Source: a bacterium (GTDB taxonomy: Bacteria > Desulfobacterota > GWC2-55-46). Taken from it: DNA of 9,026 nucleotides. The notes below the pieces were generated by a model. That model was not told the DNA's origin, ran no database searches, and saw only the letters and a program-made list of their open reading frames with translations. Each line of letters begins with the position of its first letter. Position 1 is the stretch's first letter. Location: NCBI GenBank assembly GCA_004298725.1, contig SCQA01000073.1:1-9026 (forward strand), in the 5' to 3' direction. Of this stretch, positions 1 through 5,542 are shown piece after piece. A program made the position numbers and the translations under genes.

Positions 1-542
1 TCGGCGAGTTCAGCAACGGAACGCTCCGCCATGCCATAAAGAAGATAATCGGCTTTCGTGTCAAAGAGAACGGACCTTCTTACAGTATCCGTCCAGAAGT
101 CATAATGAGCTATCCGGCGCAGGCTTGCTTCGATGCCACCCAGAACAATAGGGCGCGGTGAGTTTTTAAAATATTTTTTGATGAGATTGGTATAAACGAT
201 AGTAGCCCTGTCGGGACGCCGGTTGTTTACCCCGCCGGGAGTATAATCGTCGCGGTTGCGTTTTCGGCCCGTAGCCGTGCGGTTGGCCACCATTGAGTCA
301 ATACAGCCGCCCGTAACGCCCCAGAATAGGCGCGGCTCGCCAAGACGACCGATGTCAACGTCAGAACTTGTATCCGGTTGGCCGATAACACCTACCTTAT
401 AGCCAGAATCAAGGAGTATCTTTCCGATTACGGCCACTCCAACGTAAGGCGAGTCAATATAGCTGTCGCCGGTTACAAGTATTATATCGAGGCCATTCCA
501 GCCAAGGGCATCGATCTCTTCTTTCGTAGTCGGCAGAAACAT
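1..542 (-). CDS. ygiQ: YgiQ family radical SAM protein, N-terminal part (runs off left edge)
   Basis: This reading frame begins at the ATG complementary to 540-542 and stays open to base 1, giving about 180 residues. It begins MFLPTTKEEIDALGWNGLDI and continues with LVTGDSYIDSPYVGVAVIG, GQPDTSSDVDIGRLGEPRLF, GGCIDSMVAN, TPGGVNNRRPDRATIVYTN, LGGIEASLRRIAHYDFWTD and DTKADYLLYGMAERSVAELA. This series is the conserved N-terminal domain of YgiQ (UPF0313) proteins, which are normally about 600-700 residues. The radical-SAM cysteine cluster should lie beyond the window and is not seen. The biochemical role of the family is unsettled, so I assign only the family. AGGAAAG sits just upstream of the ATG, and a good promoter lies further upstream (579-607). 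The gene is divergent from the HU gene. The family call is firm. Confidence 0.93.
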   Translation of the reverse strand, partial: MFLPTTKEEIDALGWNGLDIILVTGDSYIDSPYVGVAVIGKILLDSGYKVGVIGQPDTSSDVDIGRLGEPRLFWGVTGGCIDSMVANRTATGRKRNRDDYTPGGVNNRRPDRATIVYTNLIKKYFKNSPRPIVLGGIEASLRRIAHYDFWTDTVRRSVLFDTKADYLLYGMAERSVAELA

Positions 543-578
543 CAAACTTTCCTATAATATATTTACCACCAAATCATC

Positions 579-607
579 ATTATACCTCAGCTACAACGTG
601 CAATCAA
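579..607 (-). promoter_or_regulatory. Sigma-70-like promoter for the ygiQ-family gene
   Basis: On the minus strand, TTGATT (607-602) and TATAAT (584-579) are separated by exactly 17 bp. The predicted start near 572 gives a leader of about 30 nt before the ATG at 542. The -10 box is perfect and the -35 box matches TTGACA at four of six positions. Prediction from sequence only. Confidence 0.55.
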
Positions 608-710
608 CTTGACCGCTACAGAAATAACAGCCTCTAAATAATCATGCGGATACATTCCTTGAATAAAAATTGCCAAGTGGTTTTCAAAGATTGCCCCTTC
701 ATCTTTTTCC

Positions 711-739
711 TTGAACAAAGCCGCTTACCTATGTATGAT
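711..739 (+). promoter_or_regulatory. Sigma-70-like promoter for the HU/PilZ unit
   Basis: TTGAAC (711-716) and TATGAT (734-739) are separated by 17 bp. The predicted start near 746 gives a leader of about 28 nt holding the ribosome-binding site AGGGA (762-766), which is 7 nt from the ATG at 774. It is back to back with the ygiQ promoter, and the 231-bp gap 543-773 holds no other gene I can support. Confidence 0.5.
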
Positions 740-773
740 TTAATAAAATATCATATTCCACAGGGATACCTCT

Positions 774-1055
774 ATGACAAAAGCGCTGACGAAGTCGCCG
801 CTATCGGACAGTATCGCCGAAAAAACCGGTGTTACTAAAAAAGTTGCGGCAGAAATGACGGACGCGCTTGTTCAACTTGCTTGTGAAGAAGCTAAAAACT
901 CTTTTACGCTTCCGGGCATAGGAAAGCTTATCTTTGTAAATAGAAAGCTGAGGACAGGAAGAGATGCTAAGACAGACGAATATGTGGAAATTCATGCGAA
1001 AAAGAGTGTTAAGTTCAGAGTGGCTAAGGCGTGCAAGGAGGGCGTAAATGCTTAA
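774..1055 (+). CDS. HU/IHF-family DNA-binding protein
   Basis: The 93-residue length is typical for HU/IHF proteins, small basic dimers that bend DNA and organise the nucleoid. An N-terminal helical part (about 1-45) resembles the HU dimerisation helices. It is followed by FTLPGIGKLIFVNRKLRTGR (44-63), matching the family signature around LPGFGTF...RxGR, and a C-terminal strand/helix ending KSVKFRVAKACKEGV. At the tip of the DNA-binding arm, where many HU/IHF proteins have RNPxTG with the intercalating proline, this one reads GRDAKTDEY. The proline is therefore replaced by alanine, which may weaken kinking; that is inference. AGGGA precedes the ATG. The 3' end overlaps the next gene by 8 bp, implying co-transcription and translational coupling. 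I cannot say whether it is the main HU of the cell or a specialised paralogue. Confidence 0.9.
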   Translation: MTKALTKSPLSDSIAEKTGVTKKVAAEMTDALVQLACEEAKNSFTLPGIGKLIFVNRKLRTGRDAKTDEYVEIHAKKSVKFRVAKACKEGVNA

Positions 1056-1680
1056 GATTGAATGTTCTAACTGCAATGAGTGGGTTCATCTGCCCTTTCA
1101 TGCAGACATTACGGAAACAACTTGTCCCGGTTGCTCAGCGGTGATCCCCGTAAAGGATGTCTATGTATCGGCCGGGCCTTATATAATATTAAGAGACGTT
1201 CTACTGAAGCACATGTATAAATATAGGAAGCTCCTAATGGAAGCTGAAAAAGATATGGAAGATATCAAAAGAAAGGGTGAAAACGTAAAAGGCATTGATG
1301 TCACGGTAAACAGCATGAACGTCTTTGTATCCCATCTAAAGGAGATGCTTGCCGGCTGTAGGAACAGCCTGAGGCACCAGGTGAGCGAGAGAATAGATGT
1401 TCAGTTGAGTATCAACAGGCAGACCGTCAACGGCAAGATAGTTAATATCAGCATATCCGGTATGTGCGTAGACGCAGGCAAAGTCTACTCATCAACGACC
1501 CTTGGCAATGAATTGGAAATACGTCTTGGAGACGGCGAACATAAGCTGACCAGTTTTGCGGTAATCGGCAAGGTCGTCTGGGCCGGGAAGGACAACTTTA
1601 TGGGCATAAAATTTTCAAATGTCGACCAGAAGACCCAGGAACTTATAAAAGACTACATCGCCCCCAGAAAATCCGCGTAG
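1048..1680 (+). CDS. Zinc-ribbon / PilZ domain protein
   Basis: This protein has 210 residues in three parts. Residues 1-35 form a four-cysteine zinc-ribbon-like module (C6, C9, C26, C29). Residues about 45-105 are charged and probably helical or coiled coil. Residues about 108-205 resemble PilZ, the c-di-GMP receptor domain: VNISISGMCVD (132-142) fits the NxSxxG motif (N133, S135, G138), and VVWAGKDNFMGIKF (176-189) fits the final strands. The arginine motif is irregular. R109 and R115 are five residues apart instead of the usual three, and an exact RxxxR (R105-R109) lies further upstream. Ligand binding is therefore plausible but not assured. The gene has a strong AAGGAGGG (1035-1042) inside the end of the HU gene and starts within it. 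A cytoplasmic signalling adaptor is the likely role. I see no signal peptide or membrane segment. Confidence 0.82.
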   Translation: MLKIECSNCNEWVHLPFHADITETTCPGCSAVIPVKDVYVSAGPYIILRDVLLKHMYKYRKLLMEAEKDMEDIKRKGENVKGIDVTVNSMNVFVSHLKEMLAGCRNSLRHQVSERIDVQLSINRQTVNGKIVNISISGMCVDAGKVYSSTTLGNELEIRLGDGEHKLTSFAVIGKVVWAGKDNFMGIKFSNVDQKTQELIKDYIAPRKSA

Positions 1681-1760
1681 GGCGCTTCTCTACCTCTTCT
1701 AATGCTTTATCTATATCCCTAACGGGCGGAAGGGCCTTATAGTATAATCTACATTGGCTG

Positions 1761-1825
1761 GTTCCACTGTATCGGTCCCGCAGGCCGGGTTAACGTAACC
1801 CAACCTGCTATTCTTAAAACGGAAC
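1761..1825 (+). other. Nested stem-loop, candidate structured RNA or weak terminator
   Basis: An inner hairpin has stem GGGTTA (1787-1792) with TAACCC (1796-1801) around the loop ACG. After a 2x2 internal loop it is extended by GCAGG (1780-1784) with CCTGC (1804-1808). An outer GTTCC (1761-1765) can pair with GGAAC (1821-1825). A perfect TATAAT lies just upstream (1743-1748) but has no good -35 partner. No T-run follows, so it is not a classic terminator, although it sits where the HU/PilZ unit should end. I recognise no known RNA family here. The other bases of 1681-1863 show nothing clear. Confidence 0.35.
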
Positions 1826-1863
1826 AATTATGGACGGGTTCATATTTTTGGTTAAAAAAAATC

Positions 1864-1939
1864 TGGTGGCGGTGCGTGGAGTCGAACCACGGACGCGGGG
1901 CTTATGAGACCCCTGCTCTGCCAACTGAGCTACACCGCC
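1864..1939 (-). tRNA. tRNA-Met (CAU anticodon), CCA encoded
   Basis: The 76-nt minus-strand tRNA folds fully. The acceptor GGCGGTG pairs perfectly with CACCGCC, the D-arm is GCTC/GAGC, the anticodon stem GGGGT/GCCCC encloses the loop CTCATAA (anticodon CAT), and the T-arm CGTGG/CCACG has loop TTCGACT. Discriminator A is followed by genomically encoded CCA (1866-1864). The first acceptor pair is matched, which argues against initiator tRNA, where position 1 is normally mispaired. Elongator Met is the best call. A CAU anticodon may instead belong to tRNA-Ile2, whose C34 is changed to lysidine, and I cannot fully exclude that. A run of eight T on the minus strand (1861-1854) begins two bases after CCA and may assist termination. 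Confidence 0.95.
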
Positions 1940-1968
1940 AAATTACGCGCGAACTTGCTTACGGCAGT

Positions 1969-1988
1969 CGGCGCGTTTAAACGCGCCG
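1969..1988. repeat. 20-bp perfect palindrome between tRNA and exported protein gene
   Basis: CGGCGCGTTTAAACGCGCCG is its own reverse complement. It lies upstream of the tRNA and downstream of the propeller gene, both read on the minus strand. It could form a very stable hairpin in RNA. However, the T-rich tracts of the minus strand lie before it (about 1990-2024) and not after it, so it is not a standard intrinsic terminator. It may be a termination or RNA 3'-end stem, or a protein binding site. Confidence 0.5.
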
Positions 1989-2025
1989 TATATGCGGAAA
2001 AAACAAAACCAAAAAAGGAAAAATA

Positions 2026-3714
2026 TTATAAAGAAACTTTCGTTGAAAGTATATAACTTTTTATATTGCCGCTAAAAAGCCCTGCTCCTTCAACCATGAG
2101 CATATAAAGCTTCTGCGTGCCGTCAAGGTCGTCAATTAAAAAATCCGCCATGTAGCCCGTTACTTCTTTTGTCCGCCAGTTTTCATTCAAAAAACCGCCT
2201 TCGTTTTCATTCATGGAAAGGTTCAAAACATAGCCGCTCGTAAACGTCCGCACCACCCGCGCGTAGCGCCCAAGCCCTCCGGGCACGTTGCGTTTTATTA
2301 TAAGCGAAAGCTTGCCCTGGCCGCCCGAGTCAACGATATAAAACTTCCCTTCAACCGGCACCGGATCCGCGTCAACCTGCACGGGCCTGTCGTCCTCGGT
2401 GAACTCTACGAAGTTAATAGACCCTCCGAAGTATTCCACGCTTTTCAGCACCTCTTCCCACTTGCCGGCCTTTTCGCTCTTGAAGAGTTTAAGGTAGTTT
2501 CTGTTGTCAAGGGCAACAAGCATGGTCTGGCCGGCGGAAGTAAACGTATCAAACCTGTAAATGTCGATGCTTCTCGGCAGTGTTATTTCAAAATTGCCGC
2601 TGTCAACAACCTCGCCTCCGCGCTTTTTCAAAACGCGCAGAGGCCCGTAAAAGCCATCCGGCTTTCTAAACGCCTGCCCGATAAGCGCCTGAGAACCTTT
2701 GTAATTAACGCTTCGCATCAGCCACTTTACGTCTGTCACGGTTACCTTATAGCCGTTGTCTTTGAACTCTATTACATAACTATATGGTTTATTATCTTTT
2801 ATGGCGGAGACATACACTTCCTGCGCTCCGTCGCCGTCGGAATCCATGACAGTTACAGCTACGTTCTTAACGCCCTTCTCAAGGGTTATTTCTTGTATAA
2901 CGTCAAGTTTCTTTTCGGCTATTTTAGCGATAACAACGGCCGTCTGCTTTACAAGAAAGACCTTTTTAACGCCTTCTTTGTTCAAATCAGCCGTAATCAT
3001 GGCAACGAACTGCCCTTCAATAAGCTCGCTCTTCCAGAGTAGCGGTTTTACAGCCCCTTCCTTGGGTTTGACAATAAAATCATTATCAGCGGAAGACTGC
3101 TGAACCGGCACAGGCACGGCAACAGGCGCGGGCACAATGAACCCGGCAGGCGGCTTTTGAGCAACCGGCGTTTGTGCAACAACCGGCGCTTGCACGGCCT
3201 TCGCGGCCTGTACCGGAGCCACCGGAGCCGGAGATAAAACCGCGTTTACGTCAAATGAAAGTTTGTCCACAAGGCCTACCACGGAGTCCATGCCGTCGCC
3301 CTTGGAATAAAACGGCGTTGCTACGCCGTCCTTTACATTCAAAAATTTGGCATCAAGGCTTATTGCCGAACCAAGCACCGTAAGACTGCCGTAAAGCACG
3401 TAGTCCGCCTTTAGTTTAGCGCCAACCGCAAGAGCGGACACGTCGGTTGCAACCTCACCAGCTTTTACCTCGGAAATAGCGGACTTGACAATATCCGCCC
3501 GCATGACTTCCGCCGCCTCGCCGGAACCTACCCTTGATGAAAGCATATCAGCCAAGGCGTCTTTCAAAAAGTCAACGTTCCCTGCCGCGTTAACCTTCCA
3601 CGGCAGTATCGCCACTTTAGCTTTGGCAAAGCAAAGCCCTGTGGAAGAAAAAACAAAAAAAGCCAGCAGAACAAGAGTCAGCTTTATCCGCCGCATATCA
3701 GTCGCTTTATTCAT
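2026..3714 (-). CDS. Exported protein: TolB/CsgG-like N-terminal domain plus FG-GAP/VCBS-like propeller
   Basis: With the start chosen here (ATG at 3714) the protein has 562 residues. Residues 7-30 are a clear signal peptide (MRRIKL, a hydrophobic core, then CFA). Residues 33-160 resemble the TolB N-terminal/CsgG-type fold: VAILPW near the start, LKADYVLYGSL, then a strand ending LNVKDG. Residues 161-209 are a Pro/Ala/Val-rich linker. The rest is beta-rich with calcium-loop-like motifs (ITADLNKEG, MDSDGDGAQEVYVS at 290-303, LIDDLDGTQKLYM near the end) of the FG-GAP/VCBS propeller type. A periplasmic or surface role is inferred and the substrate is unknown. The start is uncertain. The frame is open to a TTG at 3777 with AAGGAG six bases away, but that stretch lies inside the ferredoxin gene and would bury the signal peptide. 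ATG at 3696 is also possible. It follows the ferredoxin gene by 31 bp. Confidence 0.8.
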   Translation of the reverse strand: MNKATDMRRIKLTLVLLAFFVFSSTGLCFAKAKVAILPWKVNAAGNVDFLKDALADMLSSRVGSGEAAEVMRADIVKSAISEVKAGEVATDVSALAVGAKLKADYVLYGSLTVLGSAISLDAKFLNVKDGVATPFYSKGDGMDSVVGLVDKLSFDVNAVLSPAPVAPVQAAKAVQAPVVAQTPVAQKPPAGFIVPAPVAVPVPVQQSSADNDFIVKPKEGAVKPLLWKSELIEGQFVAMITADLNKEGVKKVFLVKQTAVVIAKIAEKKLDVIQEITLEKGVKNVAVTVMDSDGDGAQEVYVSAIKDNKPYSYVIEFKDNGYKVTVTDVKWLMRSVNYKGSQALIGQAFRKPDGFYGPLRVLKKRGGEVVDSGNFEITLPRSIDIYRFDTFTSAGQTMLVALDNRNYLKLFKSEKAGKWEEVLKSVEYFGGSINFVEFTEDDRPVQVDADPVPVEGKFYIVDSGGQGKLSLIIKRNVPGGLGRYARVVRTFTSGYVLNLSMNENEGGFLNENWRTKEVTGYMADFLIDDLDGTQKLYMLMVEGAGLFSGNIKSYILSTKVSL

Positions 3715-3745
3715 TAAATAATAGCCTGTTTTGAACGCGAGCCTT

Positions 3746-4060
3746 TCAAGAGAGCTTGAAGTGCGCGAGCCTGTCAATTGGCTCTCCTTTTTTAAAGTGC
3801 TTTTCGATTATTTCGTCTACGTCGCCGGTAGTCACGTTTTTGTACCACACGCCCTGCGGATAGACTACCATCGTTGGGCAAAGCTCTGCCTCTTTGTCGG
3901 TTTCCTTGCACATCTTCAGGCAACCGCTCTTTGAAACCTTTACGTCCTTAACGCCAAGTTCCTTTACGCGTTCCTTCAGCGTATCAAGAAGCGCTTCAGA
4001 ACCTTTTGCCGAACACCTCTTGCCCTGACACACAAAAACGTGATTTCTGTAAGGTTTCAT
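3746..4060 (-). CDS. Thioredoxin-like [2Fe-2S] ferredoxin
   Basis: The protein has 104 residues. The N-terminus HVFVCQGKRCSAKGSEALLD, with C11 and C16, is followed by SGCLKMC (C47, C51). This gives the CxxxxC...CxxxC ligand set of Shethna-type, thioredoxin-fold [2Fe-2S] ferredoxins, also found in NuoE/HoxE-like subunits. Then comes CPTMVVYPQGVWYKNVT, the family's usual strand pair, and VDEIIEKHFKKGEP. A further C61 lies in that strand and is not one of the four standard ligands. It should be a soluble cytoplasmic electron carrier; the partner is unknown and no hydrogenase or oxidoreductase gene is present in the window. GGAGG lies 10 nt before the ATG. The neighbouring exported protein is read in the same direction but has no obvious functional link. 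Confidence 0.9.
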   Translation of the reverse strand: MKPYRNHVFVCQGKRCSAKGSEALLDTLKERVKELGVKDVKVSKSGCLKMCKETDKEAELCPTMVVYPQGVWYKNVTTGDVDEIIEKHFKKGEPIDRLAHFKLS

Positions 4061-4182
4061 ATTTTTGATGCCTCCGGCACGCGAACTGAGTTATAATTCG
4101 TAACTTATATTGTTATAACACTTGGGCGCGCAAATCAAGGGAAATCGCCCCAACCGTAGCGCGCAACCGCGCCTAAAAGATT
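4061..4182. promoter_or_regulatory. Divergent promoter region with AT-rich inverted repeats
   Basis: This 122-bp gap serves the ferredoxin gene (minus) and the methyltransferase gene (plus). On the minus strand TTGCGC (4133-4128) and TATAAG (4110-4105) are 17 bp apart. On the plus strand TATAAT (4092-4097) lacks a good -35 at the right distance. GTTATAA (4090-4096) and TTATAAC (4113-4119) form an inverted repeat with a 16-bp spacer, and TGTTATAACA (4111-4120) is a palindrome overlapping the minus-strand promoter. This arrangement suits an operator, but no regulator is known. Confidence 0.4.
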
Positions 4183-5319
4183 ATGCCAAAACCATCTAAA
4201 AAAAATAATACCTGCAAACTCGAATATGCGGGTAAAGAAAGCGAGAAAGACATTCTAAGCGGCAAGGGCGCTGAAAACCTTGTAACAGAAGGCTGTTTTA
4301 ACGTAAAAAACAACGCGCACGGCGCACAAAACCTTTTAATAAAAGGCGATAATCTGCCTGTTCTGCAAACCCTTATAAAGATGAAAAATGCCCGACATGC
4401 CGCTTTAACGAACACGGACGGCACAACCGGAGCACGCCTTATCTACATAGACCCGCCGTTTTCAACCATGCTAAAGTTCCGCGCAAAGGACAACCAACAC
4501 GCATATGACGACAACAAAACCGGCGGCGTATTCATTGAATTTCTGAGAAAAAGACTTATCCTTCTCAGAGAGCTGTTGTCGCCAAACGGCTCGATATACG
4601 TCCACCTTGACTGGAAAAAGGCGCACTACGTAAAAGCGGTAATGGACGAAGTATTCGGCGAAGAGAACTTCCTTAACGACATTATATGGAGCTACGGCGG
4701 CAGGGGCGCGAAAGCAATTGCCAATCAATTTTCAAGAAACCATGACATAATACTATGGTACAAAAAAGGCCTCGGCCATATCTTTAATAAAATATCCGGC
4801 GAAAAACGCTTTGCAAAAGGAAGCGGGGGCTTCAGGCAAGACGAAGACGGCAGGTGGTTTAAAACCGCACCGCGCGGCGACTACACGGACGGCAGTATAA
4901 AAGAGCTTGAAAAAGCAGGCAGAATATACCGCACCAGAAACAACACCGTACGCATAAAATATTTTCTGCGCGAAGACGAAAACCATATTATAGAAGACAA
5001 GCTCATCGGCGACGTATGGGACGACATACCCGACGCCATGCACATCTCTCGAGCGGAAAAAACAGGCTACCCAACGCAAAAACCCGAAGCCCTTTTAAAC
5101 AGAGTAATAAGCGCTTCGTCAACGCAGGGCGACATTGTGCTTGACGCTTTTGCAGGCTCCGGCACGACGCTTGTTACAGCCGAAAAACTCGGCAGACGCT
5201 GGATAGGCATTGACTCCGGCTCTTTGGCAATAAACACCGCTAAAGAACGCCTTGCGAACTTAAACGGCAAAGGCAACGAACCCGTGTCCTTTATGTTTTG
5301 CAGGGCAAAAAGCAAATAA
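4183..5319 (+). CDS. Site-specific DNA adenine methyltransferase (beta class, type III Mod-like)
   Basis: The protein has 378 residues. It should transfer a methyl group from AdoMet to adenine N6 in DNA. The motif order is that of beta-class enzymes: catalytic motif IV LIYIDPPF (86-93) comes first and the AdoMet-binding motif I LDAFAGSGTTL (320-330) is near the C-terminus. YPTQKPEALLNRVI (296-309), typical just before motif I, and RRWIGID (338-344) support this. ENLVTEG and NLLIKGDNLPVLQTL (50-64) are usual in Mod-type proteins. Residues about 165-290 are the likely target-recognition region. DPPF favours N6-adenine over N4-cytosine. It is shorter than many type III Mod subunits (roughly 600 residues), and no Res or other restriction gene is nearby, so it may be solitary. 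The ATG has only a weak ribosome-binding site. The target sequence cannot be read from the protein. Confidence 0.9.
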   Translation: MPKPSKKNNTCKLEYAGKESEKDILSGKGAENLVTEGCFNVKNNAHGAQNLLIKGDNLPVLQTLIKMKNARHAALTNTDGTTGARLIYIDPPFSTMLKFRAKDNQHAYDDNKTGGVFIEFLRKRLILLRELLSPNGSIYVHLDWKKAHYVKAVMDEVFGEENFLNDIIWSYGGRGAKAIANQFSRNHDIILWYKKGLGHIFNKISGEKRFAKGSGGFRQDEDGRWFKTAPRGDYTDGSIKELEKAGRIYRTRNNTVRIKYFLREDENHIIEDKLIGDVWDDIPDAMHISRAEKTGYPTQKPEALLNRVISASSTQGDIVLDAFAGSGTTLVTAEKLGRRWIGIDSGSLAINTAKERLANLNGKGNEPVSFMFCRAKSK

Positions 5320-5380
5320 CACCGCGCGAACTACCGCTTGAGGCGGGCCTTGCACGTATCAGCCTGAGTAACAATCTCTT

Positions 5381-5396
5381 CTTTTAAAAGTTTTTT
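5381..5396 (+). terminator. Weak candidate terminator after the methyltransferase gene
   Basis: CTTTTAAAAG (5381-5390) is a palindrome followed directly by six T. The stem is AT-only, so it would be a poor intrinsic terminator. A separate GCCGG-ACA-CCGGC hairpin (5432-5444) lies downstream without a T-run on the plus strand. One of these probably separates the methyltransferase and metH transcripts. Confidence 0.25.
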
Positions 5397-5461
5397 GAAC
5401 CCGTGTATAGACCATAAATAAAATATTGTCCGCCGGACACCGGCTCATAATGAAATAAAAA

Positions 5462-5490
5462 TTGCCACATTCAATATAAAAAGTTACAAT
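5462..5490 (+). promoter_or_regulatory. Sigma-70-like promoter for metH
   Basis: TTGCCA (5462-5467) and TACAAT (5485-5490) are separated by 17 bp. Each box differs from consensus at one or two positions. A start near 5497 gives a leader of about 46 nt before the metH ATG at 5543. I saw no cobalamin or SAM riboswitch consensus in 5320-5542. Confidence 0.55.
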
Positions 5491-5503
5491 CTCATAAATT
5501 TCC

Positions 5504-5534
5504 TACCGGAGATGCCAGCCGGTAAACCGGAGAG
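5504..5534 (+). promoter_or_regulatory. metH leader: two mutually exclusive hairpins at the ribosome-binding site
   Basis: TACCGG (5504-5509) can pair with CCGGTA (5519-5524) around a 9-nt loop. The same CCGG (5519-5522) can instead pair with CCGG (5527-5530) across the loop TAAA, covering part of GGAGAG (5529-5534), the Shine-Dalgarno site 8 nt before the ATG. The sequence ACCGGAGA occurs twice (5505-5512 and 5526-5533), which creates the choice of partner. Whether this regulates translation is inference; the stems are only 4-6 bp. Confidence 0.35.
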
Positions 5535-5542
5535 CGCGTTTA

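Noticed and set aside
644..838. 64-residue plus-strand frame upstream of and overlapping the HU gene
   Set aside because: It overlaps the HU start in another frame, spans the predicted HU promoter, has no ribosome-binding site and resembles no family.
1741..1860. 6S RNA, SRP RNA or tmRNA in the gap beside the tRNA
   Set aside because: On the minus strand there is a loose resemblance to the 3' half of 6S RNA, but the complementary 5' half is absent, and the SRP GGAAG core and tmRNA features are missing.
4183..5319. Restriction-modification or defence island around the methyltransferase
   Set aside because: Both neighbours are housekeeping genes (ferredoxin and metH), and no nuclease, helicase or integrase is present.
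5320..5542. Cobalamin or SAM riboswitch before metH
   Set aside because: The gap is short for a cobalamin riboswitch, and I found no B12-box-like sequence and no SAM-I, SAM-II or SAH core.
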